A stretch of DNA of 28,388 nucleotides. Origin: Nemertoderma westbladi (Eukaryota; Xenacoelomorpha; Nemertodermatida; Nemertodermatidae). This document shows positions 8,401 to 20,400 of this stretch, piece after piece. The DNA is taken from positions 1 to 28,388 of the forward strand of contig JAUCBJ010004399.1 in the NCBI GenBank assembly GCA_032718475.1. The letters are read 5' to 3'. The position numbers and the translations under genes are program-made. A model generated the notes under the pieces. The model was not told where the DNA came from and ran no database searches. It saw nothing but the letters and a program-made list of their open reading frames with translations. How positions within the stretch are numbered: the stretch's first letter is position 1; each line of letters opens with the position of its first letter.

Positions 8401-11400
8401 ATGGGCCGAAATAGCCCGTTTTCAGGAAAATGAAAACGGGGAATGTGACATCGAAACGATAATGTTTATTAAGGGAATATAATCAATCATTATTATTATT
8501 ATTAATATTAATGAGAGTAAAGGTTTATATGTAGATTGGTTCGAGTCAGATAGAGTAGTACCGGTATCTGTAATCATTAACAAAGCAGTATACGATACAA
8601 AAACTACATATTTAGTCGTTGTATATCTTTTGTGCATTATCAATACCTCGTGAACTAATCACTACTACTGAATCTGAAAAGTTGATCTACCTAATAAAAT
8701 CATGAAAAAGTAAAAGTAAATTTTTATTCTGCCGCTTGGCCAGGGCTTAGCACAAAGTCTGACGACTTATTTCCAGTGCGGTCCCCCCAAAACTTTACTC
8801 CCCAGAGGAAACTCTAGTACTCATTTAGCTACCATTTAAGGATGCAAGGCAGAGATGCGCCCTGGCTGGTCCCTTTAAAGCATTCATGCCGAAACGAAAA
8901 CTGCCCTGGCCCATGTGAGGATCGAACCCACGACCTACGGGAGATGTGAATTCAATGCGACCACTACACCAGGGTGGAACCCTACCACTACACCAAGGAG
9001 GGACGATTCATCATCACTAATAGATTATTTGATAGTCAGACAGAATAGGTCCTTCCCTGATTGTCTGTCTGGTCCTGGTCACTATCAAGGTCTAATTTAA
9101 AAACATAATGGTACAATTCACTGTTTTAATTATATCGAATATATCAAAAATGGTATTAACTCAGTGGAGTTTAATCGGCATCAAAAAATCAAATCTATTT
9201 TCTAAAAAAACGTCTCAAGATTAGCAGTACCGGTTCTTGTAATACTATATCCACTCTAGGGTCATACAGCTACCCCAACCACTTCGACTTAGTGAACTTA
9301 ACGCCAAGATTAAAGCGATTTACAACCAGCCGTTGGATATCCATTACTGCACTGGGGATCTCGTGACCCCGTTGACCTGCCAACGGCATGTTGATCAGGT
9401 AAGATGATCTGCAAACCAAAATAACGACGTGCTCTTTATCCAATAGTAGTCCTCCTACGGAGATAGGAGACTAAAATGGAACTCGTGCCATCCACCACTA
9501 CTTACTTGCTCACAGTAACATTAATGTTTAATAACGTAATATTTTTATCGTTAAGTGAGTTGAAAGTTTTCAAAAAATGAGAGAAAGTATTTTAAAGAAG
9601 ACATTATCTCATTCCTGTTTTACTCTAAATTAGTATTTAATTAAATAAATAGCCAAAAATTAGCAAAATGTACAAATTTAACACTTTTAATTTCGAAAAC
9701 TAAAATGTTCACAATAATGCACTACCTTAAGACCCATAGAGTTCAATATCGCATCGATAAATCGCGTATAGCTATAGAGTCCGAATCGCAAACAGATTTA
9801 TTTATGAAAACCGTACCGAATATCACCATTTTTCGATTTGGCTCAATACGCCTTCAGTAAGCGCCTCAAATTGCGAAAAGTTAAAATTGACATGGCCATG
9901 GGCAAAATGTAAAAAAAATAGGCCGACAATTTAGTGCCAAGATTCATCTTTTTTGAGGAATTTAGATTTTAACAATAACATTAAGAAATTTACCCCCCCC
10001 CCCCTGTAAATTATTTTGTATATTTTCCATAGGCGATGATATTACAAGCTAATAATTTACACGCGCGAAGTTTGAGGTTATACCTTACCGTACCTGTGAC
10101 GTCACTACAGCCATTGAACAACAACTACGACACCGTGTTACCCGGCAACCGACGTCATCACCGCTACTCGGTGGAGGTGTTAAACGGCCCCCTGAAGGAG
10201 ATGTTCCGTGGATCGGGTACCCATAGCAACCCGGAGTACGGTGGTGTCGGGGGATCCAATCAGCACCCGGAGTCACTGCGGACCCGTTGTTACACCGACC
10301 CCAGGGGGTCGCCGCCTCCAGGTAAGAGTTACACCGAACCCAGAGGGTCGCCGCCTCCAGGTAAGAGTTACACCGACCCCAGAGGGTCGCCGCCTCCAGG
10401 TAAGAGTTACACCGACCCCAGAGGGTCGCCGCCTCCAGGTAAGAGTTACACCGACCCCAGAGGGTCGCCGCCTCCAGGTAAGAGTTACACCGACCCCAGA
10501 GGGTCGCCGCCTCCAGGTAAGAGTTACACCGACCCCAGAGGGTCGCCGCCTCCAGGTAAGAGTTACACCGACCCCAGAGGGTCGCCGCCTCCAGGTAAGA
10601 GTTACACCGACCCCAGAGGGTCGCCGCCTCCAGGTAAGAGTTACACCGAACCCAGAGGGTCGCCGCCTCCAGGTAAGAGTTACACCGACCCCAGAGGGTC
10701 GCCGCCTCCAGGTAAGAGTTACACCGACCCCAGAGGGTCGCCGCCTCCAGGTAAGAGTTACACCGACCCCAGAGGGTCGCCGCCTCCAGGTAAGAGTTAC
10801 ACCGACCCCAGAGGGTCGCCGCCTCCAGGTAAGAGTTACACCGACCCCAGAGGGTCGCCGCCTCCAGGTAAGAGTTACACCGACCCCAGAGGGTCGCCGC
10901 CTCCAGGTAAGAGTTACACCGAACCCAGAGGGTCGCCGCCTCCAGGTAAGAGTTACACCGACCCCAGAGGGTCGCCGCCTCCAGGTAAGAGTTACACCGA
11001 CCCCAGAGGGTCGCCGCCTCCAGGTAAGAGTTACACCGACCCCAGAGGGTCGCCGCCTCCCCTCAGGTAAGAGTTACACCGACCCCAGAGGGTCGCCGCC
11101 TCCAGGTAAGAGTTACACCGACCCCAGAGGGTCGCCGCCTCCAGGTAAGAGTTACACCGAACCCAGAGGGTCGCCGCCTCCAGGTAAGAGTTACACCGAC
11201 CCCAGAGGGTCGCCGCCTCCAGGTAAGAGTTACACCGAACCCAGAGGGTCGCCGCCTCCAGGTAAGAGTTACACCGACCCCAGAGGGTCGCCGCCTCCAG
11301 GTAAGAGTTACACCGAACCCCACGAGGGTCGCCGCCTCCAGGTAAGAGTTACACCGACCCCAGAGGGTCGCCGCCTCCAGGTAAGAGTTACACCGACCCC

Positions 11401-14400
11401 AGAGGGTCGCCGCCTCCAGGTAAGAGTTACACCGACCCCAGAGGGTCGCCGCCTCCAGGTAAGAGTTACACCGAACCCAGAGGGTCGCCGCCTCCAGGTA
11501 AGAGTTACACCGACCCCAGAGGGTCGCCGCCTCCAGGTAAGAGTTACACCGAACCCAGAGGGTCGCCGCCTCCAGGTAAGAGTTACACCGACCCCAGAGG
11601 GTCGCCGCCTCCAGGTAAGAGTTACACCGAACCCAGAGGGTCGCCGCCTCCAGGTAAGAGTTACACCGACCCCAGAGGGTCGCCGCCTCCAGGTAAGAGT
11701 TACACCGAACCCAGAGGGTCGCCGCCTCCAGGTAAGAGTTACACCGACCCCAGAGGGTCGCCGCCTCCAGGTAAGAGTTACACCGACCCCAGAGGGTCGC
11801 CGCCTCCAGGTAAGAGTTACACCGACCCCAGAGGGTCGCCGCCTCCAGGTAAGAGTTACACCGACCCCAGAGGGTCGCCGCCTCCAGGTAAGAGTTACAC
11901 CGACCCCAGAGGGTCGCCGCCTCCAGGTAAGAGTTACACCGACCCCAGAGGGTCGCCGCCTCCAGTTAAGAGTTACACCGACCCCAGAGGGTCGCCGCCT
12001 CCAGGTAAGAGTTACACCGACCCCAGAGGGTCGCCGCCTCCAGGTAAGAGTTACACCGAACCCAGAGGGTCGCCGCCTCCAGGTAAGAGTTACACCGACC
12101 CCAGAGGGTCGCCGCCTCCCCTCCAGGTAAGAGTTACACCGACCCCAGAGGGTCGCCGCCTCCAGGTAAGAGTTACACCGACCCCAGAGGGTCGCCGACT
12201 CCAGGTAAGAGTTACACCGACCCCAGAGGGTCGCCGACCTCCCTCCAGGTAAGAGTTACACCGACCCCAGAGGGTCGCCGCCTCCAGGTAAGAGTTACAC
12301 CGACCCCAGAGGGTCGCCGCCTCCAGGTAAGAGTTACACCGACCCCAGAGGGTCGCCGCCTCCAGGTAAGAGTTACACCGACCCCAGAGGGTCGCCGCCT
12401 CCAGGTAAGAGTTACACCGACCCCAGAGGGTCGCCGCCTCCAGGTAAGAGTTACACCGACCCCAGAGGGTCGCCGCCTCCAGGTAAGAGTTACACCGACC
12501 CCAGAGGGTCGCCGCCTCCAGGTAAGAGTTACACCGACCCCAGAGGGTCGCCGCCTCCAGGTAAGAGTTACACCGAACCCAGAGGGTCGCCGCCTCCAGG
12601 TAAGAGTTACACCGACCCCAGAGGGTCGCCGCCTCCAGGTAAGAGTTACACCGAACCCAGAGGGTCGCCGCCTCCAGGTAAGAGTTACACCGACCCCAGA
12701 GGGTCGCCGCCTCCAGGTAAGAGTTACACCGACCCCAGAGGGTCGCCGCCTCCAGGTAAGAGTTACACCGACCCCAGAGGGTCGCCGCCTCCAGGTAAGA
12801 GTTACACCGACCCCAGAGGGTCGCCGCCTCCAGGTAAGAGTTACACCGAACCCAGAGGGTCGCCGCCTCCAGGTAAGAGTTACACCGACCCCAGAGGGTC
12901 GCCGCCTCCAGGTAAGAGTTACACCGAACCCAGAGGGTCGCCGCCTCCGGAAGAGTTACACCGCCCCAGAGGGTCGCCGCCTCCAGGTAAGAGTTACACC
13001 GACCCCAGAGGGTCGCCGCCTCCAGGTAAGAGTTACACCGAACCCAGAGGGTCGCCGCCTCCAGGTAAGAGTTACACCGAACCCAGAGGGTCGCCGCCTC
13101 CAGGTAAGAGTTACACCGACCCCAGAGGGTCGCCGCCTCCAGGTAAGAGTTACACCGAACCCAGAGGGTCGCCGCCTCCAGGTAAGAGTTACACCGACCC
13201 CAGAGGGTCGCCGCCTCCAGGTAAGAGTTACACCGACCCCAGAGGGTCGCCGCCTCCAGGTAAGAGTTACACCGACCCCAGAGGGTCGCCGCCTCCAGGT
13301 AAGAGTTACACCGACCCCAGAGGGTCGCCGCCTCCAGGTAAGAGTTACACCGACCCCAGAGGGTCGCCGCCTCCAGGTAAGAGTTACACCGACCCCAGAG
13401 GGTCGCCGCCTCCAGGTAAGAGTTACACCGACCCCAGAGGGTCGCCGCCTCCAGGTAAGAGTTACACCGAACCCAGAGGGTCGCCGCCTCCAGGTAAGAG
13501 TTACACCGAACCCAGAGGGTCGCCGCCTCCAGGTAAGAGTTACACCGACCCCAGAGGGTCGCCGCCTCCAGGTAAGAGTTACACCGAACCCCAGAGGGTC
13601 GCCGCCTCCAGGTAAGAGTTACACCGAACCCAGAGGGTCGCCGCCTCCAGGTAAGAGTTACACCGAACCCAGAGGGTCGCCGCCTCCAGGTAAGAGTTAC
13701 ACCGAACCCAGAGGGTCGCCGCCTCCAGGTAAGAGTTACACCGAACCCAGAGGGTCGCCGCCTCCAGGTAAGAGTTACACCGAACCCAGAGGGTCGCCGC
13801 CTCCAGGTAAGAGTTACACCGAACCCAGAGGGTCGCCGCCTCCAGGTAAGAGTTACACCGACCCCAGAGGGTCGCCGCCTCCAGGTAAGAGTTACACCGA
13901 CCCCAGAGGGTCGCCGCCTCCAGGTAAGAGTTACACCGAACCCAGAGGGTCGCCGCCTCCAGGTAAGAGTTACACCGAACCCAGAGGGTCGCCGCCTCCC
14001 AGGTAAGAGTTACACCGACCCCAGAGGGTCGCCGCCTCCAGGTAAGAGTTACACCGAACCCAGAGGGTCGCCGCCTCCAGGTAAGAGTTACACCGACCCC
14101 AGAGGGTCGCCGCCTCCCACCCAGGTAAGAGTTACACCGAACCCAGAGGGTCGCCGCCTCCAGGTAAGAGTTACATCGACCCCAGAGGATCGCCGCCTCC
14201 AGGTAAGAGGTACACCGAACCCAGAGGGTCGCCGCCTCCCCTCCAGGTAAGAGTTACACCGACCCCAGAGGGTCGCCGCCTCCAGGTAAGAGTTACACCG
14301 AACCCAGAGGGTTGCCGCCTCCAGGTAAGAGTTACACCGAACCCAGAGGGTCTCCGCCTCCCCTCCAGGTAAGAGTTACACTGACCCCAGAGGGTCGCCG

Positions 14401-17400
14401 CCTCCAGGTAAGAGTTGCACCGACCCCAGAGGGTCGCCGCCTCCAGGTAAGAGTTAGACCGACCCCAGAGGGTCGCCGCCTCCAGGTAAGAGTTACACCG
14501 ACCCCAGAGGGTCGCCGCCTCCAGGTAAGAGTTACACCGAACCCAGAGGGTCGCCGCCTCCAGGTAAGAGTTACACCGACCCCAGAGGGTCGCCACCTCC
14601 AGGTAAGAGTTACACCGAACCCAGAGGGTCGCCGCCTCCAGGTAAGAGTTACACCGACCCCAGAGGGTCGCTGCCTCCAGGTAAGAATTACACCGAACCC
14701 AGAGGGTCTCCGCCTCCCCTCCAGGTAAGAGTTACACCGAACCCAGAGGGTTGCCGCCTCCAGGTAAGATTTACACCGAACCCAGAGGGTCGCCGCCTCC
14801 AAGTAAGAGTTACACTGAACCCAGAGGGTCGCCGCCTCCAGGTAAGAGTTACACCGACCCCAGAGGGTCACCGCCTCCAGGTAAGAGTTACACCGAACCC
14901 AGAGGGTCGCCGCCTCCAGGAAAGAGTTACACTGACCCCAGAGGGTCGCCGCCTCCAGGTAAGAGTTACACCGACCCCAGAGGGTCGCCGCCTCCAGGTA
15001 AGAGTTACACTGAACCCAGAGGGTCGCCGCCTCCCAGGTAAGAGTTACACCGATCCCAGAGGGTCGCCGCTTCCAGGTAAGAGTTACACCTCCAGGTAAG
15101 AGTTACACCGACCCCAGAGGGTCGCCGTCTCCAGGTAAGAGTTACACCGAACCCAGAGGGTCGCCGCTTCCAGGTAAGAGTTACACCGACCCCAGAGGGT
15201 CGCCGTCTCCAGGTAAGAGTTACACCGAACCCAGAGGGTCGCCGCCTCCAGTTAAGAGTTACACCGACCCCAGAGGGTCGCCGCCTCCAGGTAAGAGTTA
15301 CACCGAACCCAGAGGGTCTCCGCCTCCAGGTAAGAGTTACACCGACCCCAGAGGGTCGCCGCCTCCAGGTAAGAGTTACACCGACCCCAGAGGGTCGCCG
15401 CCTCCAGGTAAGAGTTACACCGACCCCAGAGGGTCGCCGCCTCCAGTTAAGAGTTACACCGACCCCCGAGGGTCGCCGACTCCAGGTAAGAGTTACACCA
15501 ACCCCAGAGGGTCGCCGCCTCCAGGTAAGAGTTACACCGAACCCAGGGGGTCGCCGCCTCCAGGTAAGAGTTACACCGACCCCAGTGGGTCGCCGCCTCC
15601 CCTCCAGGTAAGAGTTACACCGACCCCAGATGGTCACCGCCTCCAGGTAAGAGTTACACCGACCCCAGAGGGTCGCCGACTCCAGGTAAGAGTTACACCG
15701 ACCCCAGAGGGTCGCCACCTCCCCTCCAGGTAGGAGTTACACCGACCCCAGATGGTTGCCACCTCCAGGTAAGAGTTACACCGACCCCAGAGGGTCGCCG
15801 CCTCCAGGTAAGAGTTACACCGAACCAAGAGGGTCGCCGCCTCCAGGTAAGAGTTACTCTGAACCCAGAGGGTCGCCGCCTCCAGGTAAGAGTTACACCG
15901 ACCCCAGAGGGTCGCCGACTCCAGGTAAGAGTTACACCGACCCCAGAGGGTCGCCGCCTCCAGGTAAGAGTTACACCGAACCCAGAGGGTCGCCGCCTCC
16001 AGGTAAGAGTTACACCAACCCCAGAGGGTCGCCGCCTCCAGGTAAGAGTTACACCGACCCCAGAGGGTCGCCGCCTCCCCTCCAGGTAAGAGTTACACCG
16101 ACCCCAGAGGGTCGCCGCCTCCAGGTAAGAGTTACACTGAACCCAGAGGGTCGCCGCCTCCAGGTAAGAGTTACACCGTCCCCAGAGGGTCGCCGCCTCC
16201 AGGTAAGAGTTACACCGAACCCAGAGGGTCGCCGCCTCCAGGTAAGAGTTACACCGACCCCAGAGGGTCGCCGCCACCAGATAAGAGTTACACCGAACCC
16301 AGAGGGTCGCCGCCTCAAGGTAAGAGTTACTCCGAACCCAGAGGGTCGCCGCCTCCAGGTAAGAGTTACATCGACCCCAGAGGGTTGCCGCCTCCAGGTA
16401 AGAGTTACACGGAACCCAGAGGGTCGCTGCCTCCCCTCCAGGTAAGAGTTACACTGACCCCAGTGCGTCGCCGCCTCCAGGTAAGAGTTACACCGAACCC
16501 AGAGGGTCGCCGCCTCCCCTCCAGGTAAGAGTTACACTGACCCCAGAGGGTCGCCGCTTCCAGGTAAGAGTTGCACCGACCCCAGAGGGTCGCCGCCTCC
16601 AGGTAAGAGTTACACCGACCCCAGAGGGTCGCCGCCTCCAGGTAAGAGTTACACCGACCCCAGAGGGTCGCCGCCTCCAGGTAAGAGTTACACCGACCCC
16701 AGAGGGTCGCCGCCTCCAGGTAAGAGTTACACCGAACCCAGAGGGTCGCCTCCTCCAGGTAAAAGTTACACCGAACCCAGAGGGTCGCCGCCTCCAGGTA
16801 AGAGTTACACCGACCCCAGAGGGTCGCCGCCTCCAGGTAAGAGTTACACCGAACCCAGAGGGTTGCCGCCTCCAGGTAAGAGTTACACCGAACCCAGAGG
16901 GTCGCCGCCTCCAGGTAAGAGTTACACCGAACCCAGAGGGTCGCCGCCTCCAGGTAAGAGTTACACCGAACCCAGAGGGTCGCCGCCTCCAGGTACGAGT
17001 TACACCGACCCCAGAGGGTCGCCGCCTCCAGGTAAGAGTTACACCGAACCCAGAGGGTCGCCGCCTCCCCTCCAGGTAAGAGTTATACCGAACCCAGAGG
17101 GTCGCCGCCTCCCAGGTAAGAGTTACACCAACCCCAGAGGGTCGCCGCCTCCAGGTAAGAGTTACACCGACCCCAGAGGGTCGCCGCCTCCAGGTAAGAG
17201 TTACACCGAACACAGAGGGTCGCCGCCTCAAGGTAAGAGTTACACCGAACCCAGAGGGTCGCCGCCTCCAGGTAAGAGTTACACCGAACCCAGAGGGTCG
17301 CCGCCTCCAGGTAAGAGTTACACCGAACCCAGAGGGTCGCCGCCTCCCCTCCAGGTAAGAGTTACACCGACCCCAGAGGGTCGCCGCCTCCAGGTAAGAG

Positions 17401-20400
17401 TTACACCGAACCCAGAGGGTTGCCGCCTCCAGGTAAGAGTTACACCGAACCCAGAGGGTAGCCGCCTCCCCTCCAGGTAAGAGTTACACCGACCCCAGAG
17501 GGTCGCCGCCTCCAGGTAAGAGTTACACCGACCCCAGAGGGTCGCCGCCTCCAGGTAAGAGTTACACCGAACCCAGAGGGTTGCCGCCTCCAGGTAAGAG
17601 TTACACCGAACCCAGAGGGTCTCCGCCTCCCCTCCAGGTAAGAGTTACACTGACCCCAGAGGGTCGCCGCCTCCAGGTAAGAGTTGCACCGACCCCAGAG
17701 GGTCGCCGCCTCCAGGTAAGAGTTAGACCGACCCCAGAGGGTCGCCGCCTCCAGGTAAGAGTTACACCGACCCCAGAGGGTCGCCGCCTCCAGGTAAGAG
17801 TTACACCGAACCCAGAGGGTCGCCGCCTCCAGGTAAGAGTTACACCGACCCCAGAGGGTCGCCACCTCCAGGTAAGAGTTACACCGAACCCAGAGGGTCG
17901 CCGCCTCCAGGTAAGAGTTACACCGACCCCAGAGGGTCGCTGCCTCCAGGTAAGAATTACACCGAACCCAGAGGGTCTCCGCCTCCCCTCCAGGTAAGAG
18001 TTACACCGAACCCAGAGGGTTGCCGCCTCCAGGTAAGATTTACACCGAACCCAGAGGGTCGCCGCCTCCAAGTAAGAGTTACACTGAACCCAGAGGGTCG
18101 CCGCCTCCAGGTAAGAGTTACACCGACCCCAGAGGGTCACCGCCTCCAGGTAAGAGTTACACCGAACCCAGAGGGTCGCCGCCTCCAGGAAAGAGTTACA
18201 CTGACCCCAGAGGGTCGCCGCCTCCAGGTAAGAGTTACACCGACCCCAGAGGGTCGCCGCCTCCAGGTAAGAGTTACACTGAACCCAGAGGGTCGCCGCC
18301 TCCCAGGTAAGAGTTACACCGAACCCAGAGGGTCGCCGCTTCCAGGTAAGAGTTACACCTCCAGGTAAGAGTTACACCGACCCCAGAGGGTCGCCGTCTC
18401 CAGGTAAGAGTTACACCGAACCCAGAGGGTCGCCGCTTCCAGGTAAGAGTTACACCGACCCCAGAGGGTCGCCGTCTCCAGGTAAGAGTTACACCGAACC
18501 CAGAGGGTCGCCGCCTCCAGTTAAGAGTTACACCGACCCCAGAGGGTCGCCGCCTCCAGGTAAGAGTTACACCGAACCCAGAGGGTCTCCGCCTCCAGGT
18601 AAGAGTTACACCGACCCCAGAGGGTCGCCGCCTCCAGGTAAGAGTTACACCGACCCCAGAGGGTCGCCGCCTCCAGGTAAGAGTTACACCGACCCCAGAG
18701 GGTCGCCGCCTCCAGTTAAGAGTTACACCGACCCCCGAGGGTCGCCGACTCCAGGTAAGAGTTACACCAACCCCAGAGGGTCGCCGCCTCCAGGTAAGAG
18801 TTACACCGAACCCAGGGGGTCGCCGCCTCCAGGTAAGAGTTACACCGACCCCAGTGGGTCGCCGCCTCCCCTCCAGGTAAGAGTTACACCGACCCCAGAT
18901 GGTCACCGCCTCCAGGTAAGAGTTACACCGACCCCAGAGGGTCGCCGACTCCAGGTAAGAGTTACACCGACCCCAGAGGGTCGCCACCTCCCCTCCAGGT
19001 AGGAGTTACACCGACCCCAGATGGTTGCCACCTCCAGGTAAGAGTTACACCGACCCCAGAGGGTCGCCGCCTCCAGGTAAGAGTTACACCGAACCAAGAG
19101 GGTCGCCGCCTCCAGGTAAGAGTTACTCTGAACCCAGAGGGTCGCCGCCTCCAGGTAAGAGTTACACCGACCCCAGAGGGTCGCCGACTCCAGGTAAGAG
19201 TTACACCGACCCCAGAGGGTCGCCGCCTCCAGGTAAGAGTTACACCGAACCCAGAGGGTCGCCGCCTCCAGGTAAGAGTTACACCAACCCCAGAGGGTCG
19301 CCGCCTCCAGGTAAGAGTTACACCGACCCCAGAGGGTCGCCGCCTCCCCTCCAGGTAAGAGTTACACCGACCCCAGAGGGTCGCCGCCTCCAGGTAAGAG
19401 TTACACTGAACCCAGAGGGTCGCCGCCTCCAGGTAAGAGTTACACCGTCCCCAGAGGGTCGCCGCCTCCAGGTAAGAGTTACACCGAACCCAGAGGGTCG
19501 CCGCCTCCAGGTAAGAGTTACACCGACCCCAGAGGGTCGCCGCCACCAGATAAGAGTTACACCGAACCCAGAGGGTCGCCGCCTCAAGGTAAGAGTTACA
19601 CCGAACCCAGAGGGTCGCCGCCTCCAGGTAAGAGTTACATCGACCCCAGAGGGTCGCCGCCTCCAGGTAAGAGTTACACGGAACCCAGAGGGTCGCTGCC
19701 TCCCCTCCAGGTAAGAGTTACACTGACCCCAGTGCGTCGCCGCCTCCAGGTAAGAGTTACACCGAACCCAGAGGGTCGCCGCCTCCCCTCCAGGTAAGAG
19801 TTACACTGACCCCAGAGGGTCGCCGCTTCCAGGTAAGAGTTGCACCGACCCCAGAGGGTCGCCGCCTCCAGGTAAGAGTTACACCGACCCCAGAGGGTCG
19901 CCGCCTCCAGGTAAGAGTTACACCGACCCCAGAGGGTCGCCGCCTCCAGGTAAGAGTTACACCGACCCCAGAGGGTCGCCGCCTCCAGGTAAGAGTTACA
20001 CCGAACCCAGAGGGTCGCCTCCTCCAGGTAAAAGTTACACCGAACCCAGAGGGTCGCCGCCTCCAGGTAAGAGTTACACCGACCCCAGAGGGTCGCCGCC
20101 TCCAGGTAAGAGTTACACCGAACCCAGAGGGTTGCCGCCTCCAGGTAAGAGTTACACCGAACCCAGAGGGTCGCCGCCTCCAGGTAAGAGTTACACCGAA
20201 CCCAGAGGGTCGCCGCCTCCAGGTAAGAGTTACACCGAACCCAGAGGGTCGCCGCCTCCAGGTACGAGTTACACCGACCCCAGAGGGTCGCCGCCTCCAG
20301 GTAAGAGTTACACCGAACCCAGAGGGTCGCCGCCTCCCCTCCAGGTAAGAGTTATACCGAACCCAGAGGGTCGCCGCCTCCCAGGTAAGAGTTACACCAA

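Larger units (their letters stand above)
8168..9259 (+). other. Intron 2 of MAP3K2/3 (phase 2)
   Basis: Begins GTACCAGTAA and ends tatatccactctag at 9259. It contains a LINE 3'-end-like remnant and a tRNA-derived SINE, both on the minus strand, plus a short ATT microsatellite. The acceptor at 9259 was preferred over the cataCAG ten bases downstream because only it restores codon Arg56 and the conserved V-I-Q-L-P-Q-P run. Confidence 0.85.

Noticed and set aside
8905-8980. Functional tRNA gene on the minus strand
   Set aside because: A and B boxes and T arm are present, but the anticodon stem does not pair and a SINE body follows.
9270-9398. Exon 3 starting at 9270 after catacag
   Set aside because: It would not fit the phase 2 end of exon 2 and would lose the conserved V-I-Q residues; the acceptor ending at 9259 restores both.
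10111-10321. Exon 4 starting at 10111 after gtcactacag
   Set aside because: The residues encoded at 10033-10110 complete the PB1 domain (AMILQ...SLRLYLT), so the upstream acceptor at 10032 is the real one.
10208-12130. Long open frame (640 codons, VRVTPTPEGRRLQ repeats) and similar long frames to 24931 on the + strand
   Set aside because: They arise because a 39-bp unit leaves two of three frames open. They lie in an intron, use a frame different from the MAP3K2/3 exons, and break at each 40-, 43- or 44-bp unit.
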